The position numbers and the translations under genes are program-made. The notes under the pieces are model-generated. The model saw only the letters and a list, made by a program, of their open reading frames with translations, did not search any database and had not been told where the DNA came from. From positions 2,907,158-2,971,157 of the forward strand of contig JACAXG010000107.1 of assembly GCA_018881555.1 (NCBI GenBank): a stretch of DNA of 64,000 bases, read 5' to 3'. Shown here piece after piece: positions 36,496 through 51,300 of this stretch; positions within the stretch are counted from its first letter, which is position 1, and each line of letters starts with the position of its first letter. Source of the stretch: Amblyornis subalaris. Lineage: Eukaryota > Chordata > Aves > Passeriformes > Ptilonorhynchidae.

Positions 36496-37606
36496 AGCCC
36501 AGAAAAGCTCTTTAGCCAAGATGGAGATTTAACTTGCCTTCCCCACCTAGCACTGATCCACAGCTGAGCACAACCAGGCTTTGCATCAAAGGGCTCAGGG
36601 ATGAAATGAGCTGCTCTGCACATACCTGAGGGAAGCTGAGACATCTCTATCTGTACAGGGAGGAATTGATCTTCCTATCAGTGATTGCCCAGCCAGGAAA
36701 TCAGCATTGAACTGTTCTCCCTTTCCAGTTAGTGAGATAATGGGTGGGAGCAGTGTGAGACAGGAATGTCGGTGCTTTCAGCCCGAGAATCAGTCACGGG
36801 GATCTCCTTCACTGCAAGGCTTGTACTCTACAAGCAAATAAGAATGCAAACAGCTCCTTTGAAATATTTATAACGTTTTGAATGACTTGCATGGCACAAA
36901 CCCAAGGAAGATGAGGGTGCTGGGAATTGCTGGTGCTGGCTATGCCAGGGGACATGCTTACATGATTCATCTGGCTTGCAAAATCCTATTTTGTCCATTT
37001 ATAAAATATTTGAGTGCTCAGGCAGGGTGTCCTCCTCTGCCCCTGGGTTACACATCGCTTGAAGGTGCTGCTTTCCCCATCAGCAGCAGACTCCTCATCC
37101 CACTGCTCAGCTATTCCTTGGCTGAGCTGCTGCTGTTACACCTAAGCCAATTTTCAAGGTCACACTTCAGTGACCAGGCACTGACCATTACACTTCTGTT
37201 TCTAGCCCACGCCCAGGTTTTCCAGGCCTTTGCTGATCCTCCCACACTCCCGAAGTCAGAGACACTGGTACCCAGCTCCCTTTCCCACAGAGAGCTCTCC
37301 CCATGTGCTGATCATCAACCTGATGCTTCAGCCTTGCAAATTTAGCAGGGGAAAGGTGCACAGAGGCTCGTGGCCTGTTCCTGCTGGGAGAACAGGCAGC
37401 ACAACCAGGTCATCAGGGCTTAAGATGCAGCAGGGACTGGGAACAATGAGCTTTTGGAGACTTTACAGCCAAACCCCCTTTGCACACTGCAGCCTGACCT
37501 AGAGAGATTACTTTTATTAACCTCTGGTATTAGTGCTGGCATCTCCATATCACAAAGATTAGGTGCTCTATAAAGGTGTGGAGGCAAGATTGGATTAGAG
37601 AGGTGC

Positions 37607-37862
37607 AGGTCAAAGACTTAGGACAAGGAGGAATGGCTTTAAACTGACAGAGGGCACGGTTAGATTAGAGATTCAAGAAGAAATTCTTCCCTGTGAGGGT
37701 GGTGAGGCACTGGCACAGGTTGCCCAGAGAAGCTGTGGCTGCCCCATCCCTGGAAGTGTCCAAGGCCAGGTTGGACAGGGCTTGGAACAATCCGAGATAG
37801 TGGAAGGTGTTGGAACTGGATGAGCTTTAAGGTCCCTTCCAACTCAAACCATTTTGTGACCA
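37607..37862 (+). mobile_element. CR1 LINE 3' end
   Basis: Sense tail: ggacaaggaggaatggcttt, gaagaaattcttccctgtga, and ending ccaactcaaaccattttgtg. Confidence 0.9.
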
Positions 37863-40317
37863 GGTACTCTTGGTGCCTCACACAGCTCCAGATCCTGGTC
37901 GCCTGTTTGACACAATTATCAGCTTTTGGGTTTTGGAGAGAAAGAACTGGACAGCATTTCCCAGGAGTGATCTGCAGGTGGTAATTACTGCAGCTGTCAG
38001 GTACCAACATTCTTGGCTCTTCTGCTGCTGCTGCCAGCTCCTGCAGGTTTCTAAATTTGATTTTGCTCTTTCCACGCAGGAAGCTCACTTTCCCTCCTCC
38101 ATTGATTTCCATGGCTTTGAACTGCTACCACACCCACCTGGCATTGAAGAGGAAATGTCACATTTGGAGAAACATTTGCATCTTTCTTCTGATGTATCAA
38201 GAGTGACAAATAATCAATTCCATTCCACACAGTCCAGGCTTGCTGAGGCAAATCCTTGCCATGCAGTTAACTCCCCCTTTTCTTAGATCAGGGAAAAAAA
38301 AGGTATGTATTGATTTTATGGTGCCAACACCATTATTTTTTAACATAAAAGCTGACAGCAGCCTCAAGTTTCCAGGCTTTTATATCCCCCAACAATGCAG
38401 GAAAAAGAAAAACCCTCAGGCTTTTTCCATGAATAAATCAACCTGCTGGATAGAAGTAAAACAAAGGAAAACACTTTCAAATGATCAGGTAGAAATCCAA
38501 GTGAAGAAAGGCGAGGGAACACATGACTAGCACTGTGACAGCTGAAGATATTTTCAAAACTTACTTATTAGCCCTAAATTCCTGACTTCCTGAGAAGAGC
38601 TGAGTCCTACAAAGAGGGAAGACAAGTCATTGGGAATTGCTCCAGTCCACATCCTCTCCCCGTGGTAACTCTGCATCACTACAACTGCATAAACCCAGCA
38701 CTTTCCCGAAGTGGAAAAACACAAAACCCCACCGGTTTTCACTTCCCATCCTCCCAAGAGGAGCTTGGTGTGTTTTGCCAGAGTATCACTTGAGTTTTGG
38801 TTCACAGTTGCTATACAAGTTTTACAAGTTCAAAGCAGAGAAGTCCAAAAGTGCTACCCAGCTTTGTGCCTGCGGCAGAAGGTGGAGAAACCCACGATGA
38901 GTTGAAGACCTTTGTCTTGGCAGGACCATGTGGATTCCTGAGCTGTTGACTTGCTGCAAGCTCTCAAATGGAGGCCAGAGATCAACACCTTAGAGACTGG
39001 GAGAGGAAAAACAACTCAAGGGCTATGAAGTGGCAAGATGCTTAAAAGCTGCTTTGGAAAAATACCCACATTCTTCCAAGAGGAGGAATAAGAAGCAGGA
39101 GAGAAGAAAGGAAAGGGTTAGGCATCTCCCTCGTAAAGATCTTGGTTTTCATATAGCTGAGGTTGTCTTGGGCTTTAAGCATGTGCTACAACTGCTGGGG
39201 CTGCCAAAGCAGGGCACTGGGATGTCCTGCACAGGAGACAGAGCCTGGTGGGAGCAGGACATTGGTCCCCTGTCCCCTGCTGCCCACAGCTATGGGGCTG
39301 AAAGCTTGGGGTGGGTAACATTGTTTGGGCACAAGACATAAGATTGTGTTCTTATATTTCTATACTAACAACCCTGTGCTTTGGGATTTCCCCATTTCCT
39401 GATGCTAAAAAGAAAAGAGAGGAAAAGCCACAAAGCCACAATCATGAGCTCAGCAGGGACCAGGAATCAGGGTGTGAGAGGAAACCTCTGCAGGAGCACA
39501 GATTCCTTCTTCAATTACCCAAATGTTTTCTTTGGTTTTCACACCTGTTCTTCCATTGCAGCTTTTCTACCTCAATATCCATTTTTCCCCCCCATTCTTC
39601 AGTTGATTGCTGAACTGGAAAGCTGTGTTTGTACCTGTGTACAGAAAGGCACCAGCACACATCCAGCCCCACCTGACACAGACAGGGAGGAAGATCCCTA
39701 AAGGAGCACAGCTGACAACAGGATCACATTTGTATTTATTGGCAGCTACTGCCCAGCTCTGGGTAAGTTACCAAACACAGGCACACAGACAGGGACTTTG
39801 TCATCCATTCTCTCTCTTGAGGAACAGAAGTGGAAGATTTTAGGTTCGCCCACCTTTTTGTCCAGCAGTTAAAAGTCCTGCTGACTTTACACGATTTTTT
39901 TTCTTCTTGCCACTAAGTTGCTGAGTTGCATCTTGAGTGACACAGAAGATTTTTTTGCTGTAAACAGGAGGTAAAATCACACTGGACATTCAAGGCAAGT
40001 GGCACTTATAACCCACTGACCTGCAGAAAGAGAAAGGCAATCTTACCAACCCAAGCACTCACTTAGAAAAAGTTTCAGAATTAATAAATCCTTCAGTGAG
40101 GAGGAGAAAGAGTAACTGCTCCCTTTGTTGCTCCTGACACAAGGCATGAGTATCTATGGTTACATCTAGGGCTGCCCAGGGGTTAAGGCCTGTCAGCTCT
40201 AGCTGATGTTATGAGCAACTCATATAATTGCCAGTTCTGGCATCGTTAAAAAAATCCTGTCATCCTCTCTGAAGCAGGAAATGACACTAAAGTACTCTGA
40301 GGAAAAGGTTTATTTTT

Positions 40318-40425
40318 CAGCAACCTTGTCTAGTGGAAGGTGTCTTTGCCCATGGCAGGGATTTGGAACTGGATGGTCTTTGAGGTCCCTTCCAATCCAA
40401 ACCATTCCATGATTCTATCATTCAG
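40318..40425 (+). mobile_element. CR1 LINE, last 100 bp
   Basis: Only the terminus is kept: caaccttgtctagtggaagg to accattccatgattctatca. Confidence 0.88.
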
Positions 40426-41254
40426 AACAAGGCAAAGCAGGTGAATTTATCCACTAAACTACATCACAGGTAAAAAACCACCTGCTTGAAATACAGTTTT
40501 AGGCCAAAGAGGGACAGAGATGAGGTTCACATATTGAACAAAGTCAAGGGCCGTGTGTCCTGCCAGGAGCTGGCTGACCATCTCCAGCAGAACTCCAGAA
40601 GTCCCTTCTACAGCCACAACCAGAAGCCAATTGTGCTGTGTGAGGATAAACCAAACTGATCAGATGATAAAGGCACTGGGGTTGCTCTTTACCTGCTGTG
40701 CAGCTTGAATAAAATCACATCATCACAGGGCAATAGGGAAGTCCTTTATTAATCCTGTCTATAGGACGCACCAAAAAAATTCCCAAGCCCAGGTGCTACT
40801 CTCAAACCCATCTATGAAAACCCTACCTCTCCACAGAGCAGCCCAGCACAAAGCCAAATCTCCTGGCTGTGTTCTCTCATTGCTCAGTGACAGCAAATTA
40901 ACAGAGCACACACTGCTACCACAATCAATCCCTGTTTGTCTTTGACAACTGCCTTATTACCTAAAGGCAGGAATTCCCCTAAGGACTCAATTGTTACAGT
41001 ACTGTACTTACTGGTACAGAAAGTGCCTGTAAGCAACATAGTACATCTTCCATGATCACAAGCAGCTCCTGCTTGATTGGGAAAGGAATAGGATTAGCCT
41101 TGTACCCAGTTAGGAACACATTACCAATGCCAGATGCACTCATACACAGACTCAGCTGCATGGATGCTCTTGCTCTCTTCCAATTTTTAGAGAATTTTAA
41201 TTGATTTCTACAATTCTGGGAGTAGCTAATCCTGTACAGTTTTTATGAAGGACA

Positions 41255-41480
41255 AGAAAATCATCAGCAGGAGCCAGCTTGGATTAACTGAGGAGAAGTC
41301 ATGTTTGACCAACTTGATAACCTTCCATGATGGAATGGCTGGCCTGGCAGCCAGTGGGAGAGCAGGGGGCATTGTCTACCTGGACTTCTGTAAGGCTTCC
41401 AAACTTTGTCTCCTGTAAGATCCTCCTCACGAAGAAGCTGTTGAAGCTGCAGGAGCAGACACCAAAAAAACTAGCTGAAT
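41255..41480 (+). mobile_element. CR1 LINE reverse-transcriptase fragment
   Basis: gccagcttggattaactgag, gtttgaccaacttgataacc and gtctacctggacttctgtaa correspond to the CR1 RT segment around QHGFTKGKSCLTNL and VYLDFSKAFDTV. The frame is broken. Confidence 0.75.
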
Positions 41481-44400
41481 GCCTGGTCCCAGAATCCAAA
41501 GTTCAGGGCTAAAAGAATTTATCATTTTCTGTTGTCAAAATAAAAAGTAGCTCCATGAGTAACATGGGTTTTGGTTGCACAGTTGCAAGGACAGGGCAAT
41601 AGGGTATAATCCCAACTCTCCAAACCACCTTCTGCATATCCTTGGGCAAGACACTTCTTGTACCTGCCTCCCTCCCTCTGGGGCTATTCTGACAGAAAGG
41701 TCTTTGGGGAACAACTCTCACCTTTCATGTAACAGTGGCAAAGCAAACTTGAGATTTTGACAATAGTAATGTTAAAAATGTTCCCCGTGAGCTCCATCTC
41801 ATCAGATTTCACTCTGACACCAAGCAGACGAAGTGATCATCTGACAGGTGAAATTCAACACAGGTTAAGTGCAGAACAGTGCAGGTGAGAAAATAAATCA
41901 GAACCTCTGTGCTTAATAGCTGCTACTGCTCAGCAACACCACCTTGGGTTGTAATAATTAGGCAAGTAATCAAGTCACTAAATCCCTGCTGTTAAAATAG
42001 TAGCCAGTGTTCCAAATTAGGAAGAGAACAAAGCAGCAAACGGTGATGCCACCGTGCAAATCCCTGCTCTTAAGACCTCAGGGCTGTTAATGCACCAGGT
42101 ACCTCATTGAGCTCTGGGCTGACACGTCCTACACGTCCCTCTCAGCTTCCTGGCTGCTTCAGGACACTCAAATCTCCCTAAGCAGGCATCTAATCTAAAT
42201 TCCCAGAAGCAATGAACAGTTCATACTTAGCCCAAGAGGAGATGCAGTTATTCAGCACATTAGAGAATCGAAGCATTTACACAGGTACTTAAGCCAAGGA
42301 ATTAAAGCTTAAATTTAGGAAATCATACCTGAAAAATACCCAGTGCTTCACTTGAAGCATTATAACCAATCCTGCACTGTCAATAAGGCACATGTTCTTA
42401 ACAGCCCACCATCCTCTTCATTTTCTGTAAAATCAGAACCTTTCAAGGGACCACACAAAAAGAGAAACAAAAATATTATTGCTTCAGACCAGAGTCACCA
42501 GGTACGTACCCGACGGAAAGAGAGGGCTGCACAACTTCCAGGGTGTAAAGACAAAAAACTAAGTAAAACTCAGTAGCTGCAAAGATCTCCAAATGAAGTG
42601 CTGCTGAGCCTCTGGAAAGGGCACTGGTGAATCACAGAGGAGAAAGATGGATGTGTGAGCAGGAAGAGCTGGAGGTGTTAGATAAGAAGTCATTTGAGAA
42701 ACTACTAGAAATAGAAGTCAGTGACAAGATTCCAGAGGAGGCCAATTCTCCAGCAGAGAAGTAAATTCAGAACCAAATTTCTCAAGGCTTGCAAGACACA
42801 AACGTGCTTGGGAAAGTCTGAACCAACACACTGAGAGTGCTGAAGAACAAGGAGAAGGTGCATTTGCAAAAAATGCTTCCTACCCAGGAGACAAGCAAGG
42901 TCTGACCACAGAGCCCAGGGAGTGTCTGAAGCTGTGCAGGTTCCACACTTGTGCACGTTTTGCATCCACTGTGGCCACCTGCCTGCACACCTGGCTCCAG
43001 TGCCAGGTGTTTGTGCAGCACCCACCACAGGGATGGAACTCGGGGCATGTAGGTCTGCTCCATTCCAGGTTTGCCTGTGCTGCTTTAGCGACCTCATGGT
43101 ACAGAAAATTACCTCATTTATAGCACACATCTCCCACACAAAATACTACATGGACAAACCCTCTCCCCTGCGTTTTCATGGATAAACTTTACCCCTGTCT
43201 TCAACCACAATGAGGATTCTCAGAATCAAATGGTTCAAAAGTTGCCAATAAAGCCATTCTCAGCAAATGGAAAACCTCCAAGTTATCAGACTGGAAGCTC
43301 AAAAGCAGAATAGCTGGTTAAAGACACAAAATCCAGTCTGTGTACCTTAGGAAATGCTTACAGCTAGTCACTCAGGGTGTTTACTGAAATAAAAGCCATA
43401 AATCAATCACACTGCCTAAAGCTGCCATATTTCAAGATCACACCTAATCTGTTTCCAGTGGTTAAACTTTCTACAGGAGCCACTCAAAATTATTTGAGAA
43501 CTATAAGCAAACCTATGTTAATTCACACCAGGCTAATCTCTTTGTTTTACTACACAGCAGCAACTGTCTTAAAGCGTTGCTCAAGGTCAAAAACTAAGAG
43601 CAGAGGCAGATTCTAGATTTCGTTATTGCCTCAATTCCTGCGGTTTTGGTGTCAGTCAGGCCTGTTCCTCACCTCTGCTGCAGTGAGGCTTTTTTGACCA
43701 GAGAAAGTGCCAGCTCGTGGTGCAGAAGTGCCCAACTCTGAGGGAAGGCCTTGCACAACAGAAGAGCAGAGTAAGGAAGCCAACACACAGTAGGCAAAAT
43801 ACCGTTTTTTTAAAAAATTCTGTTTTACAAGCGAATGTTTGTACAGAGGTTGGTGGATCACAAGCGGACAAAATAAGTGAAACACAAGACCAAGGGTTTG
43901 TCATAGAGATCTGCAGCCAAAACTTAACAAAAAGGCAATAACTGGAGATATTCCCAGCAATGAACTACAGGTCTACACCCCCTCCCCCCAAATCCACTGT
44001 GTGTAACAGGAAGAAGACATCCAGCATCAGCTTTCAAACAGCTAAAATGCCCTCAGGCGTCACAAACCATTCCAGTATCTGCACAGCTCTGGGTGCAATG
44101 GGGCACAGAGACAACTGCCACTATTGCAGAGTCACCTTCTGCCAACTCTGTCACATACTGTTCCCAAACAAAAAGCAAACATTAAACCATGAGCAGAGAG
44201 CTGTGTAGTATTTTACATCAAGTTAAAAATAGAAGGGTTGTAGTGTTTAGTAGTTTAGTTTGTCAACTCCTCAGATTTTCACAGGAGCACTTCCCTCCAT
44301 GGCCTCCTACTTTGAAAACTTCTACAGGCACGCCTTCCCAGAAAGACAAAAAAGCCTAACCCTGATGGTATTTGACCTCAAATATAGAAATACGCAGAGA

Positions 44401-45151
44401 GAGCAAATGCCCAGCTTGAAATGATTACAGAGTTAGTTACCTAAGTGTGACGTTAGAGGAAGTGAGACACTGATAGCTGGCCAAATACAGGAAAGAGTTT
44501 CCCTTCTACCTACCTAATGACCTGTAATCAGTTATCCCTGGATATTCCCAGCCCAGACTGCCTGACAGCACAGAGCTCTTGCTAAAAGTCCATTAAAGTC
44601 CTTCCTCCTTCCGTTCCCTGGATTAGACATGGATTTTCCTTGGATCTGTGAAGACAGACTCATTCCTTGTCACTTTAGTCTCCATTCTGGCACAGGAAGT
44701 ATTGTCCTGGAGTCAGGAGAACCAACCAGCTGCAACTGTCCAATGCCCCAAATCACTGGTGTGCTGAGGTGAGGACTCAGGAGAGCAAGGCTCTAACTCT
44801 AAGAGAGACCATCAGGGAAGAGGTCATAGCACATAGTCCTTGTCCAAAGCTTCACACTTATTGTGGATCCAGCACAGGGACTCCGTGATGAAGCACCAGA
44901 ACAAAGCAAGCAGGAATACAGACAAAGCATGTCCTCAGCAGTGAGTTTTCAACAGAATGAAGTCATCTGAAAGCTCAAAAAAACCAGGATCCCCAGAGCA
45001 GTAAGCAGAAATGTGCAATTCAAAACCACACAGACGTGAATCTTACTTTCAAAGGGCTTTATATTACAAAAAAACGTAAGTCACAACGAATGTGTAAAAT
45101 CCATTCAAAGAGGCTTGTTTCCAGTTTGCTAGGAAAGCTACTTTTGTCTTC

Positions 45152-45157
45152 TTTATT
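45152..45157 (-). promoter_or_regulatory. RBM17: Candidate polyadenylation signal of RBM17 (AATAAA)
   Basis: AATAAA on the minus strand, 63 nt beyond the stop codon. It would give a very short 3' UTR; a longer one using a variant signal further left (45.1-43.5 kb) is possible. Confidence 0.45.
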
Positions 45158-45219
45158 CCCAGCCTACTGCTGAAAACGTGATTGCCGAAACAATGACACC
45201 TCGAGCTAGATTTTTAAAA

Positions 45220-45323
45220 TCAAACTTGTTCTGCCAGATCCAGCACTCTGAACTTGTCCAGGTTGTAGAAACATGCCTTCACCACTCTGCCTCCAAAGTA
45301 TCTTCCATTTAGGTCCACAACAG
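45220..45323 (-). CDS. RBM17: RBM17 exon 12, C-terminus
   Basis: 104 nt coding part, acceptor TCCAG. Codes AVVDLNGRYFGGRVVKACFY then NLDKFRVLDLAEQV and TGA. The RYF tripeptide is the UHM signature. The C-terminus is identical to human. Confidence 0.97.
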
Positions 45324-48300
45324 CTGGAATTGAAACCAGGAACAGGTCAGCAAGCAGCAATTCAATAACATAAACATCTCTTTAACTAAACAGCCTGACC
45401 AGTGAGACTGTTTAAATCTCCCTACAGAAGTTAACTCTGAGGTTCACAGGGCTCAATTTAATATCCTACCTTTGATGGCAGATTCAACCCGTTCAAACTC
45501 TAAAAATATTCTTACAGCTTCATCATCAGGGGCACCAGGGATCTGAAGCAAAAAAAACCAAAAAAACCAGCAAGTAATTAGAACAGTAGCAAAAACATTG
45601 TTTGCAGTTGCTGTTCTTCACAAAGGTATGAAAACAACGAAATGAAAAGGTTCCAAAAAGCACAATACTCAGAGATTTTTGCCCAGTTCCTGTTGCTAGA
45701 AGTTTATATCTTAAAGATACAGAAAATCCAGAATCCCAACACAGTAAAGGACCCTGAGAGATCTTCTATATATGCCCCTCTTAGGCAGTAACACACCAGT
45801 CAGGATGGACAAGTGCCCAGTTTTACTTTCAGAGCAGCAAAGAAGACAGATTAATCTCTTACCTCAAAGATGACACATTTCCCAACCTTGCCATATTTCT
45901 CACATTCCTCCTTAGTTTCAACTTCAAGGTCTTCATCCACCTCTCCAGCACCGACCATGTTCTGAAAGGTAAAGAATAAACCCAACTCACTGGATGGAAT
46001 CTGTGCAGATGGCTGTGTAGACAAAGCACAGATGCTCTGTGAACTGTGACCACGAATGCTTTAAAAGCTTAAAAACAACAGGAGGAGACAGTTCCTGACC
46101 CTAATACAAGGGAACTGTACAATTTAAAGCAGTGTTCATTTAAAGTCACAACTTGTACCCCAGAAAGCCACATAATTTGTCCAGAACACAAAGCACCATG
46201 TGGGTGTAGTCCAGAACTATTTGGACTGTGCAGAGTATTTAACAGGAACACAGGTTTAAACATTTCAACACCAAAACATGTTCCCTTACTCCCAACTTAC
46301 CCTCAGTAAGACCACTTTAGTTGGGCACTTCAGGATCTCGGTCAAGGGGTTGGAATCTGCTTTTTTGCCTGTTTCTGTTAGGAACACAGAACAGTGAATC
46401 ATGGAATCATTTAAGATTCAAGCTCAACTGGTGACTTTTATCAGAGTCTTATTGACTGAACAATGGAATAAAAGCCACAAAATGTAATTTTATATTGCTG
46501 AGGAACAGTTATTCACAACTTGTCGCTACCTGAAAAATCAATTGCAATGATGTGAATTAAACAAGAACACTGACAATGTACTATTTCTTTGAGGGAAATA
46601 ATTCCTAAGTTCAGAATTGTATCATATTCCCTAAAAACTGAATATCAGGTCTCCTGACTTGCATCACTTGTGCTCAGGCAGAGATGCTGTGCTGTAAGCA
46701 GGGATGTTGTCTCTAGATCAGACAACAGCAGGAAATGAGAGCAATGTCTGGAGGATGTGACAGGGAGAAAGCCATCAGGACTGAGCAGGATCAGCCCTGG
46801 AAGAAGAGAGGCTTCCAAGCACTGAAGGAGGACAAGTGATGAAGGAAGGGGAGGATGAGCTAAAAAAATTGTATACAGGGCCACTTTACAAAAAGATAAA
46901 CAAGGATAACATTTTCACAAGAACGAATACAAGTCATTCTTCCAACTCCAGTATTTTCTCCAAGGACAGATGCCAAACAAAAACCCAGGAGCTTCATTTC
47001 TCACAGACTTGGTGCAGGACACAATTACCTTTCTCTGTAGATTCACCAACAATGATCTTGCCACCTCTCTTGCTCGTTTTCTCTACTGACAGTGCTGTGC
47101 TGAGGCCCTGTTCATGTTTGCCCAGCCCCTGGCCCTCTCTGAAACCATATTTCTGCATGATTTTGTGAGCTACTGTCCCCCTGCAAAGAGAAAAAACATC
47201 AGTTAGTAAACAGTTTCTTCCACAAAACATTAACACTGCATTTCTCCTGAGTGCTCAAATATTCTACCTCCTAAAATTTCCCTACACAGAGACAGGAAAC
47301 ACAAGAGCTTCCACAATTTACAACCTATTACTGTTAGTTCCAAGTTGGTGTAAGCTCCAGAGGACGTGGCTTTGCTACCCTTCCTATAACACATCTGGAC
47401 ATCCTTAATAATAATTTAAACATGTCTCATCTTTCCGAATTTTCCAGAACATCTTGAGGGAATGAAGTCCCAAGCTATTTAAAGGTACCTTTCTGTAAGT
47501 CCCTTACAAAAAGCACCTCCACTGACAGATTTTGAAATTCCCACTGAATGACTATTTGGAATCAAAACATATCTACAGGTGTCAGCATTTCTTTGGAGAC
47601 TACAGCTAGATAGGTCAAGACACGAAAAACATGCCATGGGCACACAAGGAGGCACAGGAAATGCAGGATCAGTAATTACATGACTATTTTCTAAGCAAAA
47701 AGCTAAAAGGCCTGGCTAAGTAAAGGTTAAAACACTAAGTCACAGAATAAATAGCCAATTGTATGGCCAAAGTGAGACAGGTTAGGTGAGATTTTTAGCC
47801 CTTCCTTCAACGAAGTGAAGGTCCCATGGTACTGCTAACTAGAGGCAGTAAGTAAGCACAAAGTGGTCCAACAGAACCAAGTTTGGTTATCCTTTTTCTG
47901 GACAATTTAAAAAAACCCCAACAAACCCAAAAATGAGGTCTCTAAGCTGTTTTTAACTATAGATTCATGTTCACTTTGCTGCCACAGTAGTAACACAAGC
48001 ACTACATACAAGGCAGGAAAGTAAACAGGCAGATTGGCAGTCACAGCTGCTACATCCATGCAAATATGCTCTGAGTTTCTGAACAAACAAAGCAGAGCTG
48101 AAATGATTTATTCCCTGGTATGTAGCAAATTTAAAACAAAGCTGGAAAAGAAACCTAGAGGAACTAACATGCCACCTGTGTTTTCCTGTACACTCCATTA
48201 GCTTGGCTTGTACAGGCCATAAACACTTCATGCTGGAAAGCACAGCCTTGAATGCAACCACTTCAGATATGTTTCCCTCAATCCAGTCCATCCACATTTT

Positions 48301-51300
48301 TTTCTGTATCCTGCCAGTCTGGACTCTCTGAACTCAGATTAACCACATACATGTTCTTCTCCATTGACAAACTATTTCAACTTTTGGTTTTCACCACGTT
48401 CCAATGCCTTTTTCCACAAAATGTGCAGAAGTCAGTCATTTACCCCATGTTGGCAAGGAAGGAGTTGCTGGGTCCTGTGGGGGAACGGGGTCTCTCTGGC
48501 TCATCATACACTGGAGGAGGAATTGCTGCTTTGGAAGAAGGTGCCCGAGGTCTCGACTCCTCCTCATATGGGAATGATGCTACAGCTGGAGAAAACAGAG
48601 ACATTTGCTTTTTTTTCAATAAAATCCTAACAAACTATGAAAAGGTCTTCCACATAAATCCAAATCAGAAGAATGTTTCCTTTGCACATGTTGTTTTAAC
48701 ATCCCCTCACCTCTCACGCTCAGAAACAAGATGTAAATTATTCTGGATTTTCTTCATTGGATACAGATTTCCACAGCTCTATAATGCATTTATGAATCTC
48801 TTATTAAATGGAGAAAAGAAACATTAAGAGGCCACCTGCACTACTATGAGTTCATCCAGGGGACAAACTCCCATTCATAAGGAGCAGAATTATGACAAAT
48901 ATGGATCAATGCACATAGCTCGAGGCCCAAGGTCTGTAAATAAAAACACACTGTACATTTGCAGAGAAGAGAAACCAGTCTATTAAAAAGAATGAATGCA
49001 ACTCATCTCATTGGGAATTTCTGAGCTGCATCTCTTGCTGTCTTGAATGCTTACACACATGAAATGCTTTTACTGCCATATCATTCACTTAAGCTTTGGG
49101 TGTTTTTTTACATTTCAATCTTCTCACAAAAAAAATGAGGACTCCCAAAGGCAAGTTTGTGTGCATAAGATTCTTTCTTCTTCTTAGTTTTTAAAGTAGA
49201 CAACATACCGCTAATTATTTTAATTTTAAAATTTACAACAGTTAGACATGAGAAAACCCCCCAGGGAATGGTTTTGTTCCTATAGCAAGATGACGCCATC
49301 TCGTGGACAACTGGGATCTTCACACCACCTTCTCTGAGAGAAACACCAGTGCACACACATCTCTACAGCTGAACTGTATCCCTGAAAAACTTCTAAAATT
49401 CTGTCTGTAGTGCGTAACTCCTTCAGGACAGATATTCACAAAGTACCTCCTAAAGCAAAGAGCAATGGAAAAATTGCCCCTCCACGCTGTGGAAGTTTCA
49501 AGTCTACTCAGAGAAATCTCTCTGTGACATTTCTTCTTTCACATCAGAACTGAGTAGCTGCACATGGTTGTTATAAAAGCTCAGTTTGCTAAACCACTCG
49601 TGCAGCAATCCAGAAAGAATCCTCCAGAACAGAGATGTGAAGCACAGCAGCATCACATGTCCTCCACAGCTTCCCCCCATCGACAAAGAACTAGTACAAG
49701 TCCTGATGTCATAAAGAATCCAATGGGAAAGGCAGGAGGACTCAACTGAATAAAAAGTCGAGTGAGAAATAAGCAACACTGCTGGGTTTAAAGAAGAGGA
49801 TTTTGGAGTACTCACGTTCTTTGTCCTTCTCCACGAGAGAAGTGGGTGGTGCAATGGCAGCTCCTCCCATACCTATGAGCAAAATGGAACATAACAAATT
49901 TGGAGGATATCACATAGACCTAATTATTTACTGTAACTTCGTTGCTGAAAGAGAATAAAACTTCATTTTGTTTATGCAAACACGTATTTCTGATCCACAT
50001 CACCTGACAAGCTCCAAGGGCACTGAAGTACCAAATGCAGGGACGAAAAGCTGCAACAGTGAAAACACAACAGTGCTTCTCACAGCCTGATTTGATGTCA
50101 TGCCTCACCCCTCCCCTGGAACCTACACCACGCAGACACTTACAGCAGGTATCTACAAACTAAGGCAAACAGAGGTATTTGCACAAATAATTTGGCTGCC
50201 ATCTGCCTCCACGGAGAAACACCAGTCTTCTGCATTATGTTATGTTGTAATAAAATACCAGGTTTACTCTAAAGGCTCATAAATAACAGTATTCTCATGT
50301 GAGGACAGGGAAATACAGAATCCATGAAACAGGACCGTGAATCCCCCCACTCTTTTTTTCCTCTTTCCACCCCAAAACCACAAGCAGTTCCCTTACTTCT
50401 TTTCCGTCTCTCCCTTTCATAATCTTCATCTTCATCTGAATCTGGATCTGGTCTTCTTGAAAACCCACTGGCTTCATGTCTGTCTTTACGCCTTCTAGGA
50501 GACACAGTAAGTTAGGATAAGAAACCATGGAATAAACTCTTTGCTTTAATTTGTGATCTCACCTTTGCAGTGTGAATTATTCTGCTCCATCCAACAGGCA
50601 TGTTATCATGTTCCCCATGAAGGTGTAAGTGAACACCTTCACTATTTGCTTCTTTGCTTTCATCCTCATGGGACATTTTTGGTAAGTCACAGGATGGATC
50701 TAAAGCAAGATCACTTTCTACTTGCAAGTCAGCCAAGAACAATGTATGGAAAGGAGGAAGCACCTGAATAAATCTTGTCCAAACAGACCAGAGTGACTGA
50801 ATGACTACAGTGGAACAGGTGTTGCATGGAACAGGGAGCAAGGTAACAGACATTAATCAATCACCCTGCTTTGGACAGAATCCCTTTTACATTTCCCATC
50901 ACAGGCTATACAGAGTGGTATCATTTACTCAATTGAAAAAAATCCTCATGCTTAAACATCAGATTGTTGAGATGCTTGCTTGGCAATTAAAATAAGATTC
51001 AGGCATAACTTTTACCATGAAGTGAGGAATGCTTCAAGAATTGTTTGCACTTCAACTGTTATTTAATGTAATGAAATTATTAATTTTAATATTTGACAAC
51101 AAAAAGGAAAATTATTTTTCCCAACAGTTAAGAGCACAAGTTGGTTCATAAATCAGATCTCATTCCTAGCACAGTCATCAAAACTGTGCTAAAGGATGCT
51201 AAGAACAGCTCCACCATGCAACCATAGAGAATTTCTGAATCTCTACACTGTCAACTCAAAATAAATGTACAGCCTGTTATCCCAAAGCACACATCTGATG

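Larger units (their letters stand above)
33850..45100. other. Intergenic region between RBM17 and the distal PFKFB3 promoter
   Basis: About 11 kb with four CR1 pieces and no supported gene. The stretch nearest RBM17 may include its 3' UTR. A 72-codon open frame with a signal-peptide-like start lies at 35196-35414 but has no family match. Confidence 0.55.

Noticed and set aside
48579..48585. Alternative acceptor 6 nt downstream for RBM17 exon 7
   Set aside because: CTGTAG would also keep the frame but drops two residues relative to human. The upstream CTCCAG has the better context and preserves the 401-residue length. NAGNNNAG-type variation remains possible.
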